In this document: positions 7,659-16,076 of the stretch, piece by piece
How the letters are laid out: each line of letters opens with the position of its first letter
How positions within the stretch are numbered: the stretch's first letter is position 1
NCBI GenBank assembly: GCA_964627045.1
Contig: CAZVIK010000001.1
Coordinates: 1-64,000 of the forward strand
Direction of reading: 5' to 3'
Source: CAZVIK01 sp964627045
Lineage (GTDB): Bacteria; Acidobacteriota; Terriglobia; Bryobacterales; Bryobacteraceae
Length of the DNA stretch: 64,000 nt
Position numbers and translations under genes: made by a program
The notes under the pieces: model-generated
What the model was told of the DNA's origin: nothing
Databases searched by the model: none
What the model saw: only the letters and a program-made list of their open reading frames with translations

Positions 7659-8216
7659 GTGAAACGCTTGATCCGACTCGCCGTAGCGGCAACCGTGTTT
7701 GCCGGAATACTCCCGTGGATCGCCTGCGCTCAGCAGCCCAAGCTGCGGGATCCAGATGTCATCTATGTGCCAACACCCCAGGACGTCGTCGACGCCATGC
7801 TGAAGCTTGCCGGCGTGCATAGCGGAGACGTGGTATACGACCTTGGGTGCGGGGACGGCCGCCTGGTGGTGACCGCGGCGAAAAAGTACGGTGTGCGCGG
7901 CGTGGGGATCGATATCAACCCTGTGCGCGTTCAGGAAGCGCTCGAAAACGTCAAGCAGAACGGCGTCGGCAACCTGGTCAGCATCAAGAATGAAGACCTC
8001 TTTGAAGCCAACATCAGCGAGGCGTCTGTGGTGACCTTGTACCTGCTGACCTCGCTCAACATCAAGCTCCGTCCGAAGCTGTGGAAGGAACTGAAGCCCG
8101 GCACGCGCATCGTTTCGCACAGCTTCGACATGGGCGACTGGAAGCCCGAGAAGACCGAACAGGTCGATGGCCGGACCATCTACCTCTGGCGGGTTCCGGC
8201 GAATGCGGCGCCATAG
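7659..8216 (+). CDS. Exported SAM-dependent methyltransferase-fold protein
   Basis: This 185-residue protein combines an N-terminal signal peptide (RLIRLAVAATVFAGILPWIACA, cleavage near residue 24) with a class I methyltransferase core. Motif I is YDLGCGDGR (60-68) and the ribose-binding acid is in GVGIDINP (Asp84). The order VPTPQDVVDAML upstream of motif I and the closing RIVSHSFDMGDWKPE are typical of a family of short bacterial methyltransferases found with signal peptides. An exported SAM enzyme is puzzling because the periplasm is not known to hold SAM. It may be membrane-tethered facing the cytoplasm or have lost catalysis. GTG 7659 is chosen from the GGAGGAA site 5 bases upstream. Confidence 0.8.
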   Translation: MKRLIRLAVAATVFAGILPWIACAQQPKLRDPDVIYVPTPQDVVDAMLKLAGVHSGDVVYDLGCGDGRLVVTAAKKYGVRGVGIDINPVRVQEALENVKQNGVGNLVSIKNEDLFEANISEASVVTLYLLTSLNIKLRPKLWKELKPGTRIVSHSFDMGDWKPEKTEQVDGRTIYLWRVPANAAP

Positions 8217-8308
8217 CCCGCCTCGTCAAAGCCAGATTTGATGCCGGCCGAGCAGATTCTGTCGCGCGGCGCGAAAGAGTTTACGGGCGTCAAATGAGGC
8301 CTCTACCG

Positions 8309-8314
8309 TATAAT
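8309..8314 (+). promoter_or_regulatory. -10 element TATAAT upstream of the aldo/keto reductase operon
   Basis: TATAAT lies 47 bases before ATG 8361 and is followed by GG, as at 7624. No good -35 is seen. Confidence 0.4.
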
Positions 8315-8360
8315 GGGGCTCTGGGAAGTCGAACGTAAGAAGACTGGGAGAGGGGAATCC

Positions 8361-9593
8361 ATGAAGACTCGTGCATCTCGACGCAACTTTCTCGCTGCGG
8401 GGCTGACGCTGCCCGTGGCCGGCGTGGCGGCAACCTCCGTTGCGAATTCGAATCTCGCAGCGCCCGCGGCATCGCTCCAATCTGGCGGCGGGCTCACCTA
8501 CAGGACGCTGGGCAAGACCGGCCTGAAGGTGACCAGCGTCGGCTTCGGCTGCATGATCACCTCCGATCCGAGCGTGATCGAGCGCGCCGCCGACATGGGT
8601 ATCACCTACTTTGACAGCGCCCGCGGCTACCAGAACGGGAACAACGAGCGCATGGTTGGCGCGGCGCTAAAGGCCAAGCGCAAAGGACTGGTGCTCTCCA
8701 CCAAGACCCAGGCGCGCGACGCCAAGACCGCGATGGAACACCTGGAAACCAGTCTGAAGGAACTCGGAACCGACTGGGTGGACATCTGGTACCTGCACGC
8801 GCGCAGCAACATGTCGGAAGTGACCGACGAGTTGATGGAAGTCCAGCAGAACGCCAAGAAACAGGGCAAGATTCGTTTTGCGGGCGTCAGTACGCACGCC
8901 GGCCAGGCGACGCTGATACCGGCGCTGGTGAAGACCGGCAAGATCGACGTCGTTCTGACCGCCTATAACTTCTCCCTCGAGCCGGATATCGAAAAGGCGA
9001 TGAACGCCGCCGCCCAGGCGGGCGTGGGCATCGTGGCGATGAAGGTGATGGCGGGCGGGTTCCGCCGGCTGGCTCCCGGCGACAAGAACGCCGAAGTCCT
9101 GAAGCGTCCGGGCGCGATGCTGGCCGCTCTGAAGTGGGTGCTCAACAACCCCAACGTCGCGACCACCATTCCGAGCATGACCGACATGGATCAGCTCGAC
9201 GAGAACTTCAGGGCGATGACCGAGCGGCTCAACGCCGACGACAAGAAGGTGCTGGCGGCGCAACTGGAGCACATCCGGCCGCTGTATTGCCGCACTTGCG
9301 GCGAGTGCGACAGCGCCTGCAAGCACGGCCTCCCGGTGGCCGACATGGGGCCATCCAAATTTAACCCGGGGGGTACGGCCAGTTCCCCCGGGGCCCCTCG
9401 GTTTTAAAAATTTTCCCGCACANNNNNNNNNNAGGGGTACGGCCAGTTCGCCCTGGGACGCGAGCGATTTAAAGAATTGCCGGAGCATCTGCAATCGGTC
9501 CGGTGCCAGGACTGCTCCGGTTGCACGGTGAGCTGCCCCCACGGGGTCAGCGTGGTATCGAGATTAACGAGGGCACAGGAGGTTTTTGCATGA
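8361..9593 (+). CDS. Exported Fe-S aldo/keto reductase, interrupted by an assembly gap
   Basis: The protein has a Tat leader (SRRNFLAAGLTLPVAG) and a full aldo/keto reductase barrel with the catalytic tetrad visible: Asp and Tyr in YFDSARGYQ, Lys in STKTQ, His in WYLHARS. The C-terminus carries ferredoxin-like cysteines CRTCGECDSACKHG before the gap and CQDCSGCTVSCPHGV after it. A stop appears at about 9405 only because the sequence at 9350-9422 is corrupt. It repeats, with many errors, the bases found just after the ten Ns. Reading resumes in frame at 9435 and ends at TGA 9591-9593, matching the downstream paralogue through its whole C-terminus. The real gene is therefore probably intact at about 410 residues. 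ATG 8361 overlaps no neighbour; the next gene starts in ATGA. Confidence 0.85.
9423..9432. other. Assembly gap (10 Ns) flanked by a degraded duplicate
   Basis: Ten Ns join two contig ends. The 16 bases GGGGTACGGCCAGTTC occur on both sides (ending at 9385 and 9449), and the following 38 bases align without gaps but with many mismatches on the left side. This is the expected look of an unmerged overlap with a low-quality read end. Confidence 0.95.
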
Positions 9594-10759
9594 ACTCATC
9601 ATCCCGTCGTAGTTTTCTAGGGGCCGGGCTGGCGCTGCCGGCCCTGGCTTCCGTCAATCCAAGCGCGAGTCCCATTCCGGAGCCGGCCGCTTTGGCCGCC
9701 GGTCCGAAACTCATTTACGGCACTTTAGGAAAATCGGGTCTGAAGATCACAAGGCTGGCCTTCGGTTGCATGACCACGTCGGACCCGACGGTCATCGAGC
9801 GCGCCGCCGACCTCGGCATCAACCTGTTCGACTCGGCCCGCGTCTATCAGGGCGGAAACAACGAACGCATGGTCGGCACGGCCCTGAAGCGGTTCCGCGA
9901 CAAGGTCTACATCACCAGCAAGACGCAGGCCAAGGACAAGGCGCAGGCGCTGGCCGACCTCGACACCAGTCTTCGCGAACTCCAGACCGATCACCTGGAC
10001 ATTTGGTACCTGCACAGCCGTAGCACCGTGTCGTCGATCAACGACGGCCTGCTGGAGGCGCAAAACGAGGCCAAAAAGGCGGGGAAGATCCGGCTGGCCG
10101 GAATCAGCTTCCACGGCGGCCACACCGAGGTGATGCCGGCGTTCCAGAAGATGAACCACTTCGACGTGTTCCTCATCAGCTACAACTACGCCATGGGAAA
10201 CACGATCGACCCGTTGATCGAGAGCGCCCGCAAGGCCGGAATCGGAATCGTCGCCATGAAGGGGCTGGCTGGTGGAGTGAAGCCCACCGTGAGATCTTAC
10301 GTCGTCGATCCCGCCAAGTTGAACCTGTTGAACCAGGAAGGCGCGCCGGTCGCGGCTCTGAAGTGGGTGCTGAAGAACCCGTACGTCGACACCATCATCC
10401 CCAGCATCACGGATATGGACCAGCTCGACCAGAACATCCTGGCGATGTCGGCGCCTTACACCGAGCGCGACGGAAAGCTGCTCAACGCGCGACTGGAGGA
10501 GATCAAGCACTGGTACTGCCGCATGTGCGGCTCCTGCGAAGGCAAGTGCGCCAAGGGCCTTCCGGTGGCCGACATGCTCCGCTACACCATGTATGCCGAG
10601 AACTATGGCCAGTTCGCCCTGGGTCGCGATCATTTCCGCGAGCTTCCGGCGGAGGTCGCCGCGGTTCGCTGCGCAGACTGCTCCTCCTGTTCGGTACAAT
10701 GCCCGAATGGCGTGCAGGTGGCCTCGCGCCTCGCCCACGCCCAGGAGATGTTTGGATGA
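9590..10759 (+). CDS. Exported Fe-S aldo/keto reductase (second copy)
   Basis: This 389-residue paralogue of the preceding gene has a Tat leader (SSRRSFLGAGLALPALAS), the aldo/keto reductase core starting LIYGTLGKSGLKITRLAFGCM, and tetrad residues in NLFDSARVYQ, ITSKTQ and WYLHSRS. The C-terminal iron-sulphur region has CRMCGSCEGKCAKG and CADCSSCSVQCPNGV, consistent with one or two [4Fe-4S] clusters. Such enzymes probably reduce or oxidise sugars or carbonyls in the periplasm using an electron carrier in place of or alongside NADPH; substrate is unknown. It starts in the ATGA overlap with the first reductase behind AGGAGG, and its stop overlaps the start of the next gene in the same way, so the three genes are translationally coupled. 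Confidence 0.9.
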   Translation: MNSSSRRSFLGAGLALPALASVNPSASPIPEPAALAAGPKLIYGTLGKSGLKITRLAFGCMTTSDPTVIERAADLGINLFDSARVYQGGNNERMVGTALKRFRDKVYITSKTQAKDKAQALADLDTSLRELQTDHLDIWYLHSRSTVSSINDGLLEAQNEAKKAGKIRLAGISFHGGHTEVMPAFQKMNHFDVFLISYNYAMGNTIDPLIESARKAGIGIVAMKGLAGGVKPTVRSYVVDPAKLNLLNQEGAPVAALKWVLKNPYVDTIIPSITDMDQLDQNILAMSAPYTERDGKLLNARLEEIKHWYCRMCGSCEGKCAKGLPVADMLRYTMYAENYGQFALGRDHFRELPAEVAAVRCADCSSCSVQCPNGVQVASRLAHAQEMFG

Positions 10760-11598
10760 ACCGTCTCGCCTATTGCGCCATTCTCGCCGGGCTCACCGCG
10801 TTGGTTTGTTCGGCTCAGATGCCCGTTCCCGACTGCAAGCTCGCCCCCGGCTGGACCCAGCAGGGAGAGCTTCGCAGCTTCGTCGCCGACAATCTGTTCG
10901 AGTACATGGACGGGAACGCCGAAGGTTACCTGATCTATAGTTTCGAGCAGATGAAAGGCGTCAACTGCATCCAGGGCGGTGTGACGCTTACCTTTGACGT
11001 GTCCGAGATGGCCGACCGCGAATCTGCCTACGGCATCTTCATGTCCAACCGCGACCCCAAGCAGCCGGTGGAAAAACTCGGGACGGCTGCGCAGATCCAA
11101 CCTCGGCGCGGGACTTTCGTGAAAGACAAGTACTACGTCGAGATCGCCGCCAATCCCGAGGGCGACCACACCAAGGTGCTGCGCGCCTTCCTGGGCGAAA
11201 TGGAGAAGAAGGTTCCCGGAAGTTCGGATCTTCCCCCCATACTGACCTGGTTCCCGCGGGAGAAACTGGACGAGTCCACTTTGCGGCTGGTGCCGCAGAG
11301 CGTTCTCGGTCTGGGTATCCTGCGGCGCGGCTACCTGGGCCAGTACGAGTACGGCAAAGGCTTTATCGTAACCGAGGCCTCCCCGGAGGCCGCCGCCGCT
11401 GTCATGCAGAAGGCCATCGCGCGCTTCAAGGAGACCAAGCCCGTCCAGGTCGGCGACGAGGCTTTTCAATTCACGGACAAGTATCTTGGGCGGCTCTGCT
11501 TCTTCCGCAAGGGCCGCTACGTCGGCGGTTTCGCCAACGTGACCGAGCCCACCGATCCGGTGGAAGCGGCCAAGGTGCTGGCCTCTAAGATCCAGTAG
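10756..11598 (+). CDS. Secreted DUF6599 family protein
   Basis: The 280-residue protein has a signal peptide (MNRLAYCAILAGLTALVCSA) and a body typical of DUF6599: GWTQQGELRSFVADNLFEYMDGNAEGYL, then a segment recording FDVSEMADRESAYGIF and a late GDEAFQFTDKYLGRLCFFRKGRYVGGFAN. This family is common in Acidobacteriota and its biochemical role is unknown. It starts inside the ATGA overlap with the second Fe-S reductase, so it probably works with that pair in the periplasm, perhaps as partner or electron-transfer accessory. Its last 14 bases overlap the 3' end of folK on the other strand. Confidence 0.8.
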   Translation: MNRLAYCAILAGLTALVCSAQMPVPDCKLAPGWTQQGELRSFVADNLFEYMDGNAEGYLIYSFEQMKGVNCIQGGVTLTFDVSEMADRESAYGIFMSNRDPKQPVEKLGTAAQIQPRRGTFVKDKYYVEIAANPEGDHTKVLRAFLGEMEKKVPGSSDLPPILTWFPREKLDESTLRLVPQSVLGLGILRRGYLGQYEYGKGFIVTEASPEAAAAVMQKAIARFKETKPVQVGDEAFQFTDKYLGRLCFFRKGRYVGGFANVTEPTDPVEAAKVLASKIQ

Positions 11599-12085
11599 GA
11601 TTCCAGCCGGGGACCCGCCGGACGGCCTGTCCGCGGGTCCCCGCCAGCATCTCCACCACGCTCCGGCGCAGCACCGGGTGCTGTAGCGCGGGCGCCAGAT
11701 CCGCCAAAGGCTCCAAAACGAAGCGCCGCTCGTGCATCCGTGCGTGCGGGATCGTCAATTCATCGTCGTTCATCACGAAGCCGCCAAACAGAACGATGTC
11801 GATGTCGATCGAACGCGGGCTATTGTCTCCCTTGCGCCGCCGTCCTAACTGCCGCTCGACCTTCTGGCACCGCGCCAGCAGTTGCCGGGGAAACAGGTCG
11901 GTCTCGATCTCCGCCACCAGGTTCAGAAACCAACCCCGCCCCGTTACTCCTTGCGGTTCGGTCTCGTAGGCCGGGGAGACGCGCGCTACGCGCAGATCCG
12001 GCGCGGAAAGCAATGCGAGCGCGCGCGCCAGGTTTCCTTGCCGGTCGCCCGTGTTCGATCCAAGCGACAGATATGCCGTCCTCAC
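11585..12085 (-). CDS. folK: 2-amino-4-hydroxy-6-hydroxymethyldihydropteridine pyrophosphokinase
   Basis: HPPK transfers pyrophosphate from ATP to 6-hydroxymethyl-7,8-dihydropterin in folate synthesis. The 166-residue protein carries the family signatures AYLSLGSNTGDRQGNL at the start, the substrate strand FLNLVAEIETDL, and the metal/ATP motif RRRKGDNSPRSIDIDIVLF, with both Asp of DID coordinating Mg. IPHARMHERRFVLEPLADLAP completes the ATP site. The start is GTG 12085, supported by GGAGGTGA five bases upstream. No other folate genes are adjacent. It overlaps the DUF6599 gene tail to tail by 14 bases. Confidence 0.95.
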   Translation of the reverse strand: MRTAYLSLGSNTGDRQGNLARALALLSAPDLRVARVSPAYETEPQGVTGRGWFLNLVAEIETDLFPRQLLARCQKVERQLGRRRKGDNSPRSIDIDIVLFGGFVMNDDELTIPHARMHERRFVLEPLADLAPALQHPVLRRSVVEMLAGTRGQAVRRVPGWNPTGS

Positions 12086-12176
12086 GGGGTCACCTCCCCC
12101 GGGGCTGCCGTCGCGGGCTTCCCCGCGAACGAGCGAGCGCCATCACCCTGATCCATGGCCCGTCGCGGAGCATTGG

Positions 12177-13202
12177 TCAGAACAGCGTTCGCTGCGGCGC
12201 GCGAGGGCGCCGCGGGACCTGGAAATAGTCGAAGGCACGGTCGGTTGCCACGCGGCCGCGCGGGGTGCGGTCGATGAAGCCGAGTTGAATCAGGTAGGGC
12301 TCGTAGACCTCTTCGATGGTGTCGGGTTCTTCGTCGATGGAGGCCGCCACCGTGTTTAAGCCCACGGGACCCCCGGCGTACTTCTCCAGGATGGTGAGCA
12401 TGATCTTCTGGTCCATCTCGTCGAGCCCGAAACGGTCCACTTCCAGGAGATCGAGGGCCGTCCGGGCGATATCCGCCGTGATCACGCCGTCGGCGCGCAC
12501 CTGCGCGTAATCGCGTACGCGGCGAAGCAGCCGGTTGGCGATGCGCGGAGTGCCCCGGCTGCGGCGCGCGATCTCTTCGGTTCCGCCCCGCTCGATGGAG
12601 ACGTTCAATAACCCCGCCGACCGTGATACGATCTGCCGCAACTCCTCGGCGTCGTAATGATTTAGCCGCAGCACCAGCCCGAACCGGCCGCGCAGCGGCG
12701 CGCTGACCAGCCCCTGCCGCGTCGTCGCGCCGATGGCCGTGAAGCGCGGCACCGGCAATGAATGCGTCCGCGCGCCCGGCCCCGCGCCGATCAGAATGTC
12801 CACGCGGAAGTCTTCCAGCGCCGAGTAGAGCATCTCCTCGACATCCGGCAGCAAACGGTGGATCTCGTCCACGAAAAACACCTGGCGCGCGCGGATGTTG
12901 CTGAGAACGCCGGTGAGGTCCAGCTTCTTCTGAAGGATGGGGCCGGAGGTCTGCTCGAAGCCCACACCGAGTTCGTTGGAGATGATGTTGGCGAGTGTCG
13001 TCTTGCCGAGGCCGGGCGGGCCGTAAAGCAGCACGTGATCCATGGCGTCGCCGCGCTGCCGCGCCGCTTCGATAGCGATCGCGAGGTTTTCCTTCAGCTT
13101 GGTCTGGCCCGTGAAATCGGCCAGGCGGCCGGGCCGCAACGAGGCCTCAAACTGCCGCTCCTCATCCTGAACCGACGGCGAGACGATCCCCTTATCGCGC
13201 AT
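12177..13202 (-). CDS. ruvB: Holliday junction branch migration ATPase RuvB
   Basis: RuvB is the hexameric AAA+ motor that drives branch migration with RuvA at Holliday junctions. Visible features are Walker A GPPGLGKTT (61-69), Walker B FVDEIH (Asp112-Glu113), the RuvA-contacting beta-hairpin region, sensor GATTRQG, the arginine finger region APLRGRFG, and the C-terminal winged helix ending VATDRAFDYFQVPRR. The length of 341 residues is normal. I take ATG 13202; a TTG two codons upstream is possible. ruvA lies directly upstream on the same strand, so they form an operon; ruvC is not beside them. Confidence 0.97.
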   Translation of the reverse strand: MRDKGIVSPSVQDEERQFEASLRPGRLADFTGQTKLKENLAIAIEAARQRGDAMDHVLLYGPPGLGKTTLANIISNELGVGFEQTSGPILQKKLDLTGVLSNIRARQVFFVDEIHRLLPDVEEMLYSALEDFRVDILIGAGPGARTHSLPVPRFTAIGATTRQGLVSAPLRGRFGLVLRLNHYDAEELRQIVSRSAGLLNVSIERGGTEEIARRSRGTPRIANRLLRRVRDYAQVRADGVITADIARTALDLLEVDRFGLDEMDQKIMLTILEKYAGGPVGLNTVAASIDEEPDTIEEVYEPYLIQLGFIDRTPRGRVATDRAFDYFQVPRRPRAPQRTLF

Positions 13203-13220
13203 GGACAACCGCTTTTCAGC

Positions 13221-13817
13221 TTACCGTATCAACTCCAGCGCGCGGCGGAACAACGGCTCGAACCCATCGCCGGGATTTTGCGACTTGGCCTTCCGAACGG
13301 CGGCCTCCGCTGCCGGACGCGCGCAACCAAGGTTGACGAGCGCCGAAAGCACGTCCTGATCCAGGGCGGAAAAGGCGGCTGCCGGCGGCGTGAGCGGCGC
13401 ATCGCCAGCAGGTAACGTCTCCAGCTTGTCGCGGAGTTCCAGGACCATGCGTTCGGCCGTCTTCTTGCCGACGCCCGGGATTCGAACCAGGTGCTCCACC
13501 AGTCCCTGCCGAATGGCAGAGACCAGTTCCGCGGCCGGCAGGCCCGAAAGTACGGTCACCGCGAGCTTGGGTCCGATGCCGCTGACGCCGATCAGCTTCT
13601 CAAACAACGCCTTCTCCTCGCCGGTGAGGAACCCAAACAGCGCGAGCGCGTCTTCGCGGACGTGCGTGTGGATGCGGAGCTTAACCTCGCCGCCCGGCTC
13701 GGGCAGGGAAGGGTAGCTGGAAACCGGAATCGTGACGTCGTAGCCCACGCCGCCCACGTCCACGATCACCTGGTTTGGGTGCTTTTCGAGAAGAACCCCG
13801 CGCAGCAACGCGATCAT
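13221..13817 (-). CDS. ruvA: Holliday junction branch migration protein RuvA
   Basis: RuvA binds the Holliday junction as a tetramer and loads RuvB. The 198-residue protein has the N-terminal OB fold (MIALLRGVLLEKHPNQVIVDVGGVGYDV), two helix-hairpin-helix motifs (KLIGVSGIGPKLA and LVRIPGVGKKTAERM), and the flexible linker and C-terminal three-helix domain III (SALDQDVLSALVNLGCARPAAEAAV) that touches RuvB. It is the first gene of the ruvAB pair, divergent from rsmE with 92 bases between the starts. Confidence 0.97.
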   Translation of the reverse strand: MIALLRGVLLEKHPNQVIVDVGGVGYDVTIPVSSYPSLPEPGGEVKLRIHTHVREDALALFGFLTGEEKALFEKLIGVSGIGPKLAVTVLSGLPAAELVSAIRQGLVEHLVRIPGVGKKTAERMVLELRDKLETLPAGDAPLTPPAAAFSALDQDVLSALVNLGCARPAAEAAVRKAKSQNPGDGFEPLFRRALELIR

Positions 13818-13909
13818 GATGGTCCCAAAGCCTATGCGGGAGAGTTCGCTCCAGACGCCGCCTGCCGGCGCTCCGGAGCCCGCTCCCGCCGCCTGCTAGC
13901 CTATTGTAC

Positions 13910-14641
13910 ATGGCCCGGCGGCGCTTCTTTGTCGATCATGTACACAACGGGAAGGCGGTGTTGGAGGGCGACGCCGCCGAACACCTCCGGCGTGTTCTGC
14001 GAGCCGAACCGGGCGTGTGTTATGAGCTCAGCGACAACGAATCGGTCTACCTCGCTGAAATCGAGAGCATCCAGAAGAAGACCGTCCAGTTCCGAATCCT
14101 GGAACCCCTGCCGGTCGAGATCCAGGTGCCGCGTGTGACGCTGCTTGCCTCCCTTGTCAAGTTCGAACGGTTTGAGTGGATCGTCGAAAAGGCCACTGAA
14201 CTTGGCGCGGATCGGATTGTCCCGGTGGCGGCAGCGCGCAGCGAGAAGGGCCTGGAGCAGGCGGCCGCGCGCCGCCTGGAACGCTGGCGGCGGATCGCCC
14301 TGGAGAGCAGCCAGCAGTCGCGCCGTGCACGACTGCCGGTGATCGACGGTTGCGTGCCCTTCCCGTTCGCGTTGCAGGCCGCCGGCGCCGTGCGCTGCTT
14401 CCTCGATGAAGACCGCGACGGGCCGGGCCTGCTGGCAGCGCTTCCCTCCGAACGGCGGGCCGGCGATACGGTCGCGATCTTGGCAGGTCCCGAAGGCGGA
14501 TGGACGGACTCCGAGCGGGCCGAAGCCGTTGCCGCGGGCTGGAAGCGCGTATCGCTCGGGCCATTGATCTTGCGCGCGGAAACGGCCGTGATCGCCGCCT
14601 TAGCGGTTGTGAATGCCCGCTGGATAGACGCGCAAACGTAA
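13910..14641 (+). CDS. rsmE: 16S rRNA (uracil(1498)-N(3))-methyltransferase
   Basis: RsmE methylates U1498 in the decoding region of 16S rRNA. The 243-residue protein has the N-terminal PUA-like domain (RRRFFVDHVHNGKAVLEGDAAEHLRRVLR) and a C-terminal SPOUT domain. Its trefoil knot is marked by LAGPEGGWTDSE and the closing LILRAETAVIAAL, both SAM-binding. EKATELGADRIVPV and ESSQQSRR are further family signatures. I choose ATG 13910; a TTG at 13904 is in frame but has no better site. A GC-rich hairpin follows the stop. Confidence 0.95.
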   Translation: MARRRFFVDHVHNGKAVLEGDAAEHLRRVLRAEPGVCYELSDNESVYLAEIESIQKKTVQFRILEPLPVEIQVPRVTLLASLVKFERFEWIVEKATELGADRIVPVAAARSEKGLEQAAARRLERWRRIALESSQQSRRARLPVIDGCVPFPFALQAAGAVRCFLDEDRDGPGLLAALPSERRAGDTVAILAGPEGGWTDSERAEAVAAGWKRVSLGPLILRAETAVIAALAVVNARWIDAQT

Positions 14642-14642
14642 A

Positions 14643-14675
14643 GAGGCCTCCCGCTACCCAGGAGCGGAAGGCCTC
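14643..14675 (+). terminator. Hairpin after rsmE
   Basis: A 13-base stem with one mismatch (GAGGCCTCCCGCT / AGCGGAAGGCCTC) and a 7-base loop begins 1 base after the rsmE stop. No T-run follows. Confidence 0.6.
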
Positions 14676-14842
14676 AATGGTTGAGCCGGTTAGGCTCGCC
14701 GGCGGGCCGGACTCGACCCAGCACCCGTCTACGTTGCACCGCCGGTTTTCAGGGTTACCCTTTTAACGCCTAAGTCATCCGATGTCCCACCCCGGACGAA
14801 GGATGCAGGGAATTGCCGGGCGAAGGCGGTAAAATCGTCGGC

Positions 14843-16060
14843 ATGGATTCTGTTACTCGCAGGGAGTTCGCCGGCGCGGCCGGCGCCGTGGTGCTCGCGA
14901 CGGCGCGGAGCGCCGCTCAGGTGCCTGGCGCGGGGGAGCGCCTCCGAATCGGCGTCATCGGTTGCGGTGGCATGGCCATGGAGCACATGAAGGCGCTGGT
15001 GAAGATGCGCGAGGCCGACAACTGCGACGTGGTGGCCGTGTGCGACCTGTTCGATAAGCGCGCGCAGGCCGCCGCGCAGCTAACCGGCGGCCGCGTCTTC
15101 AAGGACTACCGCGACCTGCTCGCGTTTAAAGAGGTCGACTACGTTTTGATCGCCGTGACCGAGCACTGGCACTACCGCATCGCCATGGACGCGGCTTCCG
15201 CCGGTAAGCACATCTACTGCGAAAAGCCCATGACGCAGACGAGCGAACAGGCCAAGCGCCTGGTGGCGCGCGTCAACTCCACGCGCATCAAACTCCAGGT
15301 CGGCGTGCAGGGGATGTCGGACGATTCCTATGAGACCGCGAACCGGTTCGTTAAGGACGGTGCGCTCGGCAAGGTGGTGGTCGCCGAGATCGATTACAGC
15401 CGCAATCACCAGGACGACATCTGGATGTACGATATCGACCCCGATGCGAAGCCGGGCGTGAACCTCGACTGGAAAACCTGGCTAGGTCCGGCGCCCAAGC
15501 GCGCCTGGGACCCGGAACGTTTCTTCCGTTGGCGGCGGTACTGGGATTACTCGGCCGGAATCGCCAGCGACCTGTTCATCCATCGCGTCACCCGTATCAT
15601 CAAGGCCCTGGATCTGAAGTTCCCAGACCGGGGCGTGGCCGCCGGGGGTAGTTGGTACTTCAAGAAGGCCGAAGTGCCCGACACGTTCAACATCATGTTG
15701 GACTACCCCGATGGCCCCACCGTCCTGCTGGTCAGTTCGCTCGCCAACGACACGGCCGTCGAGCACGTGCTGCGCGGCCACAAGGCCACCCTGCGTTTCA
15801 ACCGCACCGGGTTCGTCATCGAACCACAGCGCATTTTCGCCAAAGAGATGAAGCCGGTGGAGCATAAGAAGACGGGCGCGGAAAACGTCGAACTCCACCA
15901 CCGCAACCTGATGGCGGCCATCCGGAAGAACGAGCCGCTCAAGTGCGATCACATGCTCGGCTACTACGGCGTGGTGGCCTGCGAGATGGGCGTGCTCGCC
16001 TACCGCAAACAGCAGTACATGCGCTGGGACCGAACGCGGGAACGAATCGTCAAAGCCTGA
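14843..16060 (+). CDS. Exported Gfo/Idh/MocA family oxidoreductase
   Basis: This 405-residue protein has a Tat-type leader (TRREFAGAAGAVVLATARSAAQ), a Rossmann domain with GVIGCGGMAMEHMKAL (dinucleotide loop), and the catalytic EKPM motif in HIYCEKPMTQT. The C-terminal Gfo/Idh/MocA domain contains the substrate face IASDLFIHRVTRII. Tat-exported members carry their NAD(P) out tightly bound, as in glucose-fructose oxidoreductase, and act on sugars or glycosides, often at C3. Substrate is not predictable. No close operon partner is seen; the DUF1810 gene converges from the other strand 16 bases away. The start has only a weak ribosome binding site. Confidence 0.88.
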   Translation: MDSVTRREFAGAAGAVVLATARSAAQVPGAGERLRIGVIGCGGMAMEHMKALVKMREADNCDVVAVCDLFDKRAQAAAQLTGGRVFKDYRDLLAFKEVDYVLIAVTEHWHYRIAMDAASAGKHIYCEKPMTQTSEQAKRLVARVNSTRIKLQVGVQGMSDDSYETANRFVKDGALGKVVVAEIDYSRNHQDDIWMYDIDPDAKPGVNLDWKTWLGPAPKRAWDPERFFRWRRYWDYSAGIASDLFIHRVTRIIKALDLKFPDRGVAAGGSWYFKKAEVPDTFNIMLDYPDGPTVLLVSSLANDTAVEHVLRGHKATLRFNRTGFVIEPQRIFAKEMKPVEHKKTGAENVELHHRNLMAAIRKNEPLKCDHMLGYYGVVACEMGVLAYRKQQYMRWDRTRERIVKA

Positions 16061-16076
16061 ACGAGCGCCGCCCCGT

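Noticed and set aside
8361..9407. A truly truncated first aldo/keto reductase ending in a proline/glycine tail
   Set aside because: The tail comes from corrupted sequence before the Ns; the correct C-terminus continues after the gap.
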